Part shown: positions 53,800 through 60,915 of the stretch, in pieces
How positions within the stretch are numbered: position 1 is the stretch's first letter
Layout: the number at the start of each line of letters is the position of its first letter
NCBI GenBank assembly: GCA_021770615.1
Contig: JAETQR010000001.1
Coordinates: forward strand, 1-64,000
Direction of reading: 5' to 3'
Length of the DNA stretch: 64,000 nt
Origin: Lachnospiraceae bacterium
GTDB taxonomy: Bacteria > Bacillota_A > Clostridia > Lachnospirales > Lachnospiraceae
Notes under the pieces: model-generated
Database searches by the model: none
What the model saw: the letters and a program-made list of their open reading frames with translations, nothing else
What the model was told of the DNA's origin: nothing
Position numbers and translations under genes: made by a program

Positions 53800-55338
53800 C
53801 TATGCACTCCCGTTTCCCCAGTATTTATGGTTGGCCATCTTATAAGCAGAGGCTTCCAGAAGATGTTCTTCCCTCACCTCTTCACTTTCCTCCATATCTG
53901 CGATCGTCCGTGCCACACGCAGCATACGGTGGGCTCCCCGCAAAGAAACTCCGTTTTGTCCTGCCAGCTCCTCAAAAAAAATCTGTTCATCTTTTCCCAG
54001 TGAACAGTATTTTTCCAAAAGACGCCCCTTAAGCTGGCTGTTCCGGTCAATTTCCTCATTTTGGTATCTCTTTCTCTGTATGTCTCTGGTCCTTATGATC
54101 CGTTCCCGGATGCTGGCACTACTCTCTCCCTTCTTTCCTTTTCCAAAACGCCCGGCCCTCTCCATCTCAACACACAGATCGATCCGGTCCAAAAGAGGTT
54201 CACTCAGCCTGGATAAATATGACTGGATCTGTCCCTGTGTGCAGCGGCACTTTCGCATATCCGGATAATAACCGCATTTACACGGATTCATGGCTCCTAC
54301 CACCGTCATATCAGACGGGTATTCAAAAAAACTCCCCAGCCTCGAAATGTGGATCTTCCCCTCCTCCATCGGCTGTCTGAGGATTTCCAGTGTGTTTCTG
54401 GCAAACTCGGGGAGTTCGTCTAAAAACAACACACCATTATGCGCAAGTGTGAGCTCGCCGGGGACGGGATTTCTCCCACCACCTGCTAACGCCGCCACGG
54501 TGATCGTGTGATGTGGCGCCCGGAACGGCCGTCGTAGCACAACTGGCATATTTTCATTTAAAAGTCCTGCCGCACTATAGATTTTAGTGAGTTCTAATGC
54601 CTCTTCTCTGCTTAAAGGCGGCATGATCCCCGGTATCCGTTTCGCTAACATCGTCTTCCCTGTACCGGGGGCCCCGATCATAAGTACATTGTGCCCTCCG
54701 CTGACCGCCGTCTCAAGCGCTCTCTTGACCGTCTCCTGTCCATAGACATCACGAAAATCAGGCCCTTTTTTCTCCTCTTTTTCATCTGTCAGGGCTTTGT
54801 AATCCACCGTAACCGGCCTTCTTTTCCTCTCTCCCTTGAGAATCCCGACCACCTCATCCAGATCTTTCGCCCCAAGCACTTCAAGGCCCTGTACCATTCC
54901 TGCTTCACAGGCGTTCTCAAGCGGCAGGATAAATGTCCGGAACCCCTCTTTTCTGGCGCACAAAGCCATCGCAAGGGCACCGTGGACTCTTCTTAGTTTT
55001 CCGTCCAGACCGAGTTCTCCTGCAATCATCGTCTTTTCAGTTGTTTGTCTTGGAATCATGCCGAATGCGGCAAGTAATGATATGGCAATGGGAAGATCAA
55101 ATCCCGAACCATCTTTACGCAGATCTGCCGGAGACAGGCTGACCGTGATCCGCTTTGCCGGGAAACGGTATCCCGAATTCTGAAGTGATACCCGCACCCG
55201 CTCCCTTGCTTCTTTTACGGCAGAAGCAAGAAAACCGACCATGTGGAAAACCGGCAGACCGTTCGACACATCTGCTTCGATCTGAATAACATGCGCCTCT
55301 AATCCGGTCATGCTGGCCCCAAACACTTTACTATACAT
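53800..55338 (-). CDS. comM: ComM/YifB family Mg chelatase-like AAA+ ATPase
   Basis: The 512-residue protein has an N-terminal Lon-like S5 fold (about 1-180), a Walker A GAPGTGKT (222-229), Walker B LFLDELPEF, and a C-terminal Mg-chelatase-type domain with a four-Cys zinc site near residue 350. The family includes ComM, a helicase that aids branch migration in recombination of incoming DNA. Its partner dprA is next to it. Confidence 0.92.
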   Translation of the reverse strand: MYSKVFGASMTGLEAHVIQIEADVSNGLPVFHMVGFLASAVKEARERVRVSLQNSGYRFPAKRITVSLSPADLRKDGSGFDLPIAISLLAAFGMIPRQTTEKTMIAGELGLDGKLRRVHGALAMALCARKEGFRTFILPLENACEAGMVQGLEVLGAKDLDEVVGILKGERKRRPVTVDYKALTDEKEEKKGPDFRDVYGQETVKRALETAVSGGHNVLMIGAPGTGKTMLAKRIPGIMPPLSREEALELTKIYSAAGLLNENMPVVLRRPFRAPHHTITVAALAGGGRNPVPGELTLAHNGVLFLDELPEFARNTLEILRQPMEEGKIHISRLGSFFEYPSDMTVVGAMNPCKCGYYPDMRKCRCTQGQIQSYLSRLSEPLLDRIDLCVEMERAGRFGKGKKGESSASIRERIIRTRDIQRKRYQNEEIDRNSQLKGRLLEKYCSLGKDEQIFFEELAGQNGVSLRGAHRMLRVARTIADMEESEEVREEHLLEASAYKMANHKYWGNGSA

Positions 55339-55382
55339 TTTTCCCCCTTATATGAATGATAAGGAGAAAACCGCCTGTATAA

Positions 55383-55412
55383 AGTATAGCACCGCCTTTT
55401 ACTGGTTGTCCA
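55383..55412 (-). promoter_or_regulatory. possible promoter of comM-dprA-topA
   Basis: On the minus strand TGGACA (55407-55412) and TATACT (55383-55388) are 18 bases apart. The -35 element lies in the 3' end of nrdR, and the comM start follows about 45 bases downstream. Confidence 0.45.
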
Positions 55413-55854
55413 GTATTTTTTTGATCTCATCCATAAACGTGTTCACATCTTTAAATTCGCGGTAAATGGATGCAAACCGCACATAAGCGACAGGATTAAC
55501 AGTCTTTAGCCTATCCATAACGATCTCACCGATCGTATTGCTGGAAACCTCTTTTTCACCCATATTAAAGACCTCCGTCTCGATGCCATCCACGATCTCA
55601 CTGATCTGGTCAACTGAAATCGGAAGTTTCGTACATGAACGGAAAATCCCCTGTTCGATCTTGGAACGGTCATAGGGTTCTCTGGCAAGATCTTTTTTGA
55701 TCACGACAAGCGGGATCGTCTCCAGCTTCTCATATGTCGTAAATCGTTTATCACATTTTTCACACTGTCTTCTGCGGCGTATGGAACTGTTATCATCCGC
55801 CGGTCTCGAATCGATCACCTTTGTATTTTCTTCCCCACAAAATGGACACTTCAT
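55399..55854 (-). CDS. nrdR: ribonucleotide reductase repressor NrdR
   Basis: The 151-residue protein opens with a zinc ribbon (MKCPFCGEENTKVIDSR and CEKCDKRFTTYE, four Cys) and an ATP-cone domain (about 50-140). It represses ribonucleotide reductase genes. I start at 55854, as the family begins there and GGAGAGTATT precedes it. No NrdR target genes are in the window. Confidence 0.95.
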   Translation of the reverse strand: MKCPFCGEENTKVIDSRPADDNSSIRRRRQCEKCDKRFTTYEKLETIPLVVIKKDLAREPYDRSKIEQGIFRSCTKLPISVDQISEIVDGIETEVFNMGEKEVSSNTIGEIVMDRLKTVNPVAYVRFASIYREFKDVNTFMDEIKKILDNQ

Positions 55855-55869
55855 AATACTCTCCATTCC

Positions 55870-55886
55870 TGCGCTGTTTTTGCGCA
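55870..55886 (-). promoter_or_regulatory. mini-hairpin next to the nrdR ribosome binding site
   Basis: On the minus strand TGCGC-AAAAACA-GCGCA forms a 5-bp stem with a 7-base loop, followed by GGAATGGAG and the nrdR start. It matches the elements before fliI and uxuB. Confidence 0.5.
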
Positions 55887-55923
55887 TCTTTTCTGTAAAG
55901 TGAATCACGTTCACCTGTTAACT

Positions 55924-55952
55924 ATCATAATCGAAATCGCCGCATTCGTAAA
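55924..55952 (-). promoter_or_regulatory. promoter of nrdR
   Basis: On the minus strand TTTACG (55947-55952) and TATGAT (55924-55929) are 17 bases apart, about 70 bases before the nrdR start. Confidence 0.55.
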
Positions 55953-55964
55953 GACTTTTTTCAA

Positions 55965-56222
55965 TCAATGCACCTTGGACCGGGCCCGTTCGGGATTGAT
56001 CTCAACAAGGATCACATCGGCACCGATCTGACGGATACAGGACAGGTCGATCACAAATTCATCTTCTCTCCCAAAAATCCCAAAGAATTTGCAGGGGCCC
56101 GGTACGATAATATGGCTGATACATCCCTTGCACAGATCAAAGATCATATCCTCCACATAACCAAGCCTTTCTCCGTCACATATATTGATCACTTCTTTTT
56201 CCCTCAGTTCACAGATTCTCAT
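55965..56222 (-). CDS. YlmC/YmxH family sporulation protein
   Basis: The 85-residue protein is a PRC-barrel-like domain with LREKEVINICDGERLGYVEDMIFDL and the typical IIVPGPCKFFGIFGR. YlmC/YmxH proteins are small, conserved in spore-formers, with no firm function. It is divergent from sigG across about 170 bases, a shared upstream region in which I can find no clear sigma-G motif. Confidence 0.88.
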   Translation of the reverse strand: MRICELREKEVINICDGERLGYVEDMIFDLCKGCISHIIVPGPCKFFGIFGREDEFVIDLSCIRQIGADVILVEINPERARSKVH

Positions 56223-56391
56223 AACACCGCTTCACTCTCTTCTTTCTTTTTATCAATCTATGTTTTTTGCAAAATTTTGATTCATTCTTAAGAATAATTC
56301 ACCTATTTATGAGCAGAATATTTTACAGGTCCCCAAAGGTGCCGCAAAACATTTTGGCATCTCTAAAATCTATTTGCAGAGGTATCGTGAT

Positions 56392-57168
56392 ATGGCACAG
56401 TATAAAGTCGAAATTTGTGGTGTAAATACAAGCAAGCTCCCACTTTTAACCGAAGAAGAAAAAGAAGAACTTTTTAAGGAAATCAAAAAAGGAAATAAGT
56501 CCGCCAGAGAAAAATATATCAAGGGAAATCTGCGTCTCGTCCTCAGTATCATCCAACGCTTTACGAATTCAAATGAAAATATAGACGATCTGTTTCAAAT
56601 CGGATGCATCGGCCTCATAAAAGCCATTGATAATTTTGATATCACGTTAAATGTCAAGTTCAGCACTTATGCTGTTCCTATGATCATCGGAGAAGTAAGA
56701 CGTTTCTTACGGGACAATAATTCCATCCGGGTAAGCCGCTCCCTCCGGGATATCGCTTACAAAGCCATCTATACAAAAGAGGCCATGATGAAAAAATCAG
56801 ACCGTGAGCCAACGATCGAAGATATTGCCAAAGAACTGGACGTTCCGGCAGAAGATATCGTCTTTGCCCTCGACGCCATCCAAAGCCCGGTATCTCTCTA
56901 TGAACCGGTCTTTTCCGAAGGCGGTGATACTCTGTATATCATGGATCAGATCAGCGACTCCAAGAACAAAGAATCCACATGGGTAGAAATGCTCTCCCTC
57001 CGGGAGGCGATGAGATCCCTGCCCGAACGCGAAAAGAATATCATTGACCTGCGCTATTTTCAGGGAAAGACCCAGATGGAAGTCGCCGAAGAAATCCATA
57101 TTTCACAGGCACAGGTATCCCGGTTGGAGAAAAATGCGTTAGGGATCATGAAGACGGCGCTGGCGTGA
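56392..57168 (+). CDS. sigG: forespore sigma factor SigG
   Basis: The 258-residue protein starts MAQYKVEICGVNTSKLPLL, the SigG-specific N-terminus that binds anti-sigma factors, followed by region 2 (DDLFQIGCIGLIKAIDNFD), region 3 and region 4 (TQMEVAEEIHISQAQVSRLEK). It drives late forespore genes, so the organism has kept at least this part of sporulation. The start is preceded by AGAGG; an in-frame ATG six codons earlier lacks a site. The usual sigE/spoIIGA neighbours are absent. Confidence 0.95.
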   Translation: MAQYKVEICGVNTSKLPLLTEEEKEELFKEIKKGNKSAREKYIKGNLRLVLSIIQRFTNSNENIDDLFQIGCIGLIKAIDNFDITLNVKFSTYAVPMIIGEVRRFLRDNNSIRVSRSLRDIAYKAIYTKEAMMKKSDREPTIEDIAKELDVPAEDIVFALDAIQSPVSLYEPVFSEGGDTLYIMDQISDSKNKESTWVEMLSLREAMRSLPEREKNIIDLRYFQGKTQMEVAEEIHISQAQVSRLEKNALGIMKTALA

Positions 57169-57173
57169 GGGGG

Positions 57174-57203
57174 AGACATCCCCGGTTCCTTCCGGGGATG
57201 TCT
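57174..57203 (+). terminator. hairpin after sigG
   Basis: AGACATCCCCGG (57174-57185) and CCGGGGATGTCT (57192-57203) form a perfect 12-bp stem with a 6-base loop, 5 bases after the sigG stop. No T run follows, so it is not a classic intrinsic terminator. It contains the left end of repeat copy 1. Confidence 0.5.
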
Positions 57204-57427
57204 GCCTGCTATACTGCGGACTGGCGGCATAACTAACCAGAAAGGGACTAGGAACATCAGACAACAAAAAACAAGGAAGAAGGGAATCCCGGGCCTTCGG
57301 AAAGACTCAGGAAGCCGACGGTGTCAGGACAGTGTATTCTGCTGTCCGACACCGCTTCGTGCTTCCTATAGCGCAAGCGGTCTTTCATAAGGCCCGGGAT
57401 TCCCTCCTTCCTGTCCCTGTTGTGTCC
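57192..57427. repeat. structured repeat, copy 1
   Basis: These 236 bases match 57888-58124 with about eight differences. The sequence holds nested inverted repeats: an outer 24-bp pair (AGGAAG...GGGCCTT at 57274-57297 with its complement at 57389-57412, one mismatch), then AAAGAC/GTCTTT, AGGAAGC/GCTTCCT, and GGTGTC-GGACAG/CTGTCC-GACACC in the centre. RNA from it would fold into one long hairpin of about 140 bases. No protein is coded that I can support. Confidence 0.85.
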
Positions 57428-57440
57428 CATCCCATTTGTA

Positions 57441-57704
57441 TCAACCAATACTACCATATCGCTCTTTACGTGCCTCCTCCAATTCTTTATCCGGATCAAA
57501 TGTTTCTGGCAAATAGTTCCATATCTCTGTCCTTGCCTTATCCAATCTGCGGAATGCGTGAATTGCTTCATCATCCAATAATTGGGCGGACTCCGAATTT
57601 GAACTTTGAGACATAAGCCTTTGTATTATTTCAATCAAAAAACTAACATTATCATCCGATAAATCATGTATCATCTGAACAGCTTGTTCTTGTAATTCAG
57701 ACAT
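57441..57704 (-). CDS. small antitoxin-like protein, orphan
   Basis: The 87-residue protein begins MSELQEQAVQMIHDLSDDNVSFLIEII, a pattern (helical, 'xxxQAxxxIxxLxDDxxxxxxxII') seen in small antitoxin or DUF proteins of Clostridia, and ends with a charged helix with FDPDKELEEARKERYG. AGGAGG is seven bases before the ATG and a promoter just upstream. No toxin-like gene follows: repeat copy 1 comes directly after the stop. The family call is inference from general pattern. Confidence 0.6.
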   Translation of the reverse strand: MSELQEQAVQMIHDLSDDNVSFLIEIIQRLMSQSSNSESAQLLDDEAIHAFRRLDKARTEIWNYLPETFDPDKELEEARKERYGSIG

Positions 57705-57727
57705 GCCACACACCTCCTATTATATAT

Positions 57728-57756
57728 AGTATACCCCAATTCCTGCGACCTGTAAA
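57728..57756 (-). promoter_or_regulatory. promoter of the antitoxin-like gene
   Basis: On the minus strand TTTACA (57751-57756) and TATACT (57728-57733) are 17 bases apart. Transcription would begin about 17 bases before the start codon. Confidence 0.6.
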
Positions 57757-57772
57757 ATAAAAAATCAAAAGC

Positions 57773-57896
57773 CATCCCCGGTTCCTTCCGGTGGCGACCG
57801 CTCCCGCTACGTGTGGCACGCAGCAATATCGGATCGTAAAACACACGATTCTGATATTGGCGGCCCCACAAGTCGCCCCGGAAGGAACCGGGGATG
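57773..57896. repeat. large hairpin module attached to repeat copy 2
   Basis: CATCCCCGGTTCCTTCCGG (57773-57791) pairs with CCGGAAGGAACCGGGGATG (57878-57896), a perfect 19-bp stem. It is continued inside by GGCGAC/GTCGCC, TGTGG/CCACA and CAATATC/GATATTG. The whole forms one stem of 124 bases. In copy 1 the same left arm runs directly into GGATG (57177-57200), so the inner module is missing there. Confidence 0.85.
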
Positions 57897-58124
57897 ATCT
57901 GCCTGTTATACTGCGGACTGGCGGCATAACTAACCAGAAAGGGACTAGGAACGTCAGACAACAGAAAACAAGGAAGAAGGGAATCCCGGGCCTTGGGAAA
58001 GACTCAGGAAGCCGACGGTGTCAGGACAGCGTATTCTGCTGTCCGACACCGCTTCGTGCTTCCTATAGCGCAAGCGGTCTTTCATAAGGCCCGGGATTCC
58101 CTTCTTCCTGTCCCTGTTGTGTCC
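57888..58124. repeat. structured repeat, copy 2
   Basis: These 237 bases match copy 1 at about 97 percent with one single-base indel. Here the outer 24-bp stem is perfect. The element ends 5 bases before the uxuB stop codon and may act as a terminator for the uronate operon on the minus strand. Confidence 0.85.
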
Positions 58125-58128
58125 TTAC

Positions 58129-59742
58129 TCACCCCACATACTTCTTCAACGTCCCCCTTACAGCTCCTTTTCCTGCGATAAGCTCTGCAAACATCCCCTC
58201 GATCTTTTCTCCCAGTCCTGCCTCATACAGGTTCACCGCAAAGATCGTCTCATCCTTTAAGATTGGCTCAAGTGCCGCATGGACATCATTTGTTTCACCA
58301 AGTTTTATTCCGGATACATAGGCCCTTACCTCATCCAGTCTCGGATCCGGACTCTGCTCAAACGTTTCTCCCTGATCATTGATCCCCATCAGATAACGGC
58401 ACCATCCGGCCAGTACGAGTGGAATCAATGTCAACGAATTCACATCGAGGTCTTCCTTCGCTATATATGATTTTATCGTCTCACCAAAACGGATCGGAAG
58501 CTTCTGGGAGGTGTCGGTCACGATACGCTGTGGTGTATCCGGCATAAACGGATTGGGAAGCCGCAGCTTTAACACCGCACCGGCAAAATCCTTCGGGTCA
58601 ATGATACCGGGATCAACAACGACTGGCATTCCCTCCTCATAACACATTTTTTCTACAAGAGTAGATAATTCCTTATCTTCCATCTCACCATGGATGGAAG
58701 TATGGGAAAGAAGACAACCATAAATCGCAAGTGCTGTATGGAGCGGGTTCAGGCACGTACAAACTTTCATTTTCTCTACCTGATCCACAGTCTCCCTGTC
58801 CGTAAACAGGATTCCGGCCTGATCGAGAGGCGGCCTGCCGTTCGGGAAAGAATCCTCAATGACAAGATATCCGGTCTCCTCGGAATTTACGAATGGTGAC
58901 GTATAGGTATTTCTGCTTGTGACGATCAGATCCGTATCTTCAAATCCGTCTTTTGCCAGCATTTCTTTTACATTTTCATCCGGTCTCGGCGTAATCTTGT
59001 CGATCATAGACCACGGGAAGGATACCTCTTTGTCATCTTTCATGTACTGCTCAAACTCTTTTTCCACGATGCCATTTTTCACCCATGCCTCGACAAACGC
59101 CATGACACCGGCTTTCAGCTTGTCACCGTTATGTGAGCAGTTATCCATACTGGAGAGGGCGATCGGAGCTTTACAGGTCTGAAAACGCCGGTAACAAAGT
59201 GCTGCCACACGCCCCATCAAATGCCCCTGTTTTTCCGGTGCCTCCTGGAATCCCTGCTCCACAACCGGAAGAATATCTCCCTTTCCGTCATAGATGCTGT
59301 ATCCCTTTTCCGTGATCGTAAAGCTTGCCATCTGAAGAGACGGCGCTTCAAAAATCTCAAACAATCTCGCAAAGTCATCCGGCTCGCTCTGATCTGCCAC
59401 AAGAGCCTCTACGACACTTCCCACCACCTTTTTCTCGATCGTTCCGTTTGCCTTCAGAACGACCGAGAGGCTAAGGCTGTCATAAGGTTTGTAGGCTTTT
59501 GTAATGATCTCATGGTCAAAACTCTCCGCCACGATGACGCCTCTGTCGTAGCTTCCCTCATTCAACAATCTCTGAAGGATCTCTGCCGGGAATGCACGGA
59601 AAATATTTCCTGCTCCAAAATGGATCCACGTCGGATTCTCCTTCGTATTCTTTTTTATTTTCTCTCTGTTATAGGAAGGCAGCTCATACCCTTTTTCCTC
59701 CCACACACCAGATACTTCTGTATTTAGATCTGTTAACTTCAT
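58129..59742 (-). CDS. uxuB: mannitol dehydrogenase-family fructuronate reductase
   Basis: The 537-residue protein is a long-chain mannitol dehydrogenase with an N-terminal NAD-binding domain (HFGAGNIFRAF near 45, SMDNCSHNGDKL near 200) and a helical C-terminal domain with the CLNPLHTALA and VVDPGIIDPKDF segments. The uxuA neighbour points to fructuronate reductase (D-mannonate oxidoreductase), converting fructuronate to mannonate. The start follows GGAGG and a mini-hairpin. The repeat element lies just downstream. Confidence 0.85.
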   Translation of the reverse strand: MKLTDLNTEVSGVWEEKGYELPSYNREKIKKNTKENPTWIHFGAGNIFRAFPAEILQRLLNEGSYDRGVIVAESFDHEIITKAYKPYDSLSLSVVLKANGTIEKKVVGSVVEALVADQSEPDDFARLFEIFEAPSLQMASFTITEKGYSIYDGKGDILPVVEQGFQEAPEKQGHLMGRVAALCYRRFQTCKAPIALSSMDNCSHNGDKLKAGVMAFVEAWVKNGIVEKEFEQYMKDDKEVSFPWSMIDKITPRPDENVKEMLAKDGFEDTDLIVTSRNTYTSPFVNSEETGYLVIEDSFPNGRPPLDQAGILFTDRETVDQVEKMKVCTCLNPLHTALAIYGCLLSHTSIHGEMEDKELSTLVEKMCYEEGMPVVVDPGIIDPKDFAGAVLKLRLPNPFMPDTPQRIVTDTSQKLPIRFGETIKSYIAKEDLDVNSLTLIPLVLAGWCRYLMGINDQGETFEQSPDPRLDEVRAYVSGIKLGETNDVHAALEPILKDETIFAVNLYEAGLGEKIEGMFAELIAGKGAVRGTLKKYVG

Positions 59743-59757
59743 AACTTACCTCCATCT

Positions 59758-59776
59758 GCGCACGCTTTTTGCGCAT
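59758..59776 (-). promoter_or_regulatory. mini-hairpin next to the uxuB ribosome binding site
   Basis: On the minus strand TGCGCA-AAAAGCG-TGCGCA makes a perfect 6-bp stem with a 7-base loop, followed by GATGGAGG and the uxuB start. The upstream 8-bp arm GCGCACGC can pair with GCGTGCGC here instead, so two folds compete. Confidence 0.6.
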
Positions 59777-59806
59777 TAAATTCGGGCGTGCGCGCACACT
59801 GATCTT

Positions 59807-60877
59807 TTACTGATTCTTTTTGATCGCTTCCCACAAACCATTCAAATAAGCCACTCCAAGCGCCCGGTCATAAAGCCCGTAACCAGGTCTTGCCTGCTCG
59901 TCCCAGATCATACGTCCGTGGTCAGGACGGATCACACCGTCAAATCCCATATCGATCAACGCTTTCACGATCTCATACATATCAAAATTTCCATCGGAAG
60001 AAAGGTGGGATACCTCATGGAACAACTGGTCATTTTCATATTTGATGTTCCGGATATGTGCAAAATGGATCCGCTCTGCAATCTTCGGGTTGCGGATGAT
60101 GTTCGGAAGATCATTGTTCAGATTACTTCCAAGAGAACCGGTACAAAATGTAAAGCCATTGTAAATACTGTCATTCAGGGATGCGATCTTTAAGAGATCC
60201 TCCTCGCAGGTGACGATTCGCGGCAGACCGAACACATCCCATGCCGGATCATCCGGATGCACTGCCATCTTGATCTTATATTTCTCACAGGTCGGCATGA
60301 TGCCATCAAGAAAATATTTGAAATTCTCCCTGAGTTTGTCAGCCGTGACATCCTTATATTTCTCAAAAAGATCCATGATCTCATCTCTCCGGTTCGGCTC
60401 CCAGCCAGGCATCACAAAGCCGCCGCTGGCCTTTTCGATCCGGTCAAACATCTCACTGGCGTCAATACCATCAATGATCGAAGAATCATAGGCAAGCGCT
60501 GTCGATCCATCAGAAAGCGGCATGGCAAGATCTGTTCTCGTCCAGTCAAAGACCGGCATAAAGTTGTAGCAGACAAGATGGATATCTGCCTTTCCTACAG
60601 CCTCCAGCGATTTATTATAATTTTCGATCAGTTCGTCTCTGGAAGGCAGACCGATCTTGATATCTTCGTGCACATTAATGCTCTCGATCCCGACCAGTTT
60701 CAGCCCTTTTGCTTCTACCTCATTTTTTCTCTTCATCACATCTTCATAGGTCCACGCCTCTCCGGCCGGAATATCATGAAGCGCTGTGATCACTCCGCTC
60801 ACACCCGGTATCTGGCGGATCTGTTCAAGCGTCACACTATCGTTTCCCTCGCCATACCATCTCAATGTCATCTCCAT
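59807..60877 (-). CDS. uxuA: mannonate dehydratase
   Basis: The 356-residue protein has the UxuA TIM-barrel features: MEMTLRWYGEGND at the front, AVHPDDPAWDVFGLPRIV in the middle, HFAHIRNIKYEND and RPDHGRMIWDE at the end, with the metal and catalytic residues in these parts. It dehydrates mannonate to 2-keto-3-deoxygluconate. The uxaC-type isomerase and the KDG kinase/aldolase genes are not in the window. Confidence 0.95.
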   Translation of the reverse strand: MEMTLRWYGEGNDSVTLEQIRQIPGVSGVITALHDIPAGEAWTYEDVMKRKNEVEAKGLKLVGIESINVHEDIKIGLPSRDELIENYNKSLEAVGKADIHLVCYNFMPVFDWTRTDLAMPLSDGSTALAYDSSIIDGIDASEMFDRIEKASGGFVMPGWEPNRRDEIMDLFEKYKDVTADKLRENFKYFLDGIMPTCEKYKIKMAVHPDDPAWDVFGLPRIVTCEEDLLKIASLNDSIYNGFTFCTGSLGSNLNNDLPNIIRNPKIAERIHFAHIRNIKYENDQLFHEVSHLSSDGNFDMYEIVKALIDMGFDGVIRPDHGRMIWDEQARPGYGLYDRALGVAYLNGLWEAIKKNQ

Positions 60878-60915
60878 TTCTCATCCATCCTTTCTATGTA
60901 AAAATTCAATTTGGT

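Noticed and set aside
56223..56391. A sigma-G/sigma-F promoter for sigG
   Set aside because: CATTCTT near 56281 resembles part of the -10 consensus, but no properly spaced -35 element is present, so I list no promoter.
57241..58124. Insertion sequence around the antitoxin-like gene
   Set aside because: Direct repeats flank the gene, but there is no transposase and no clear target-site duplication.
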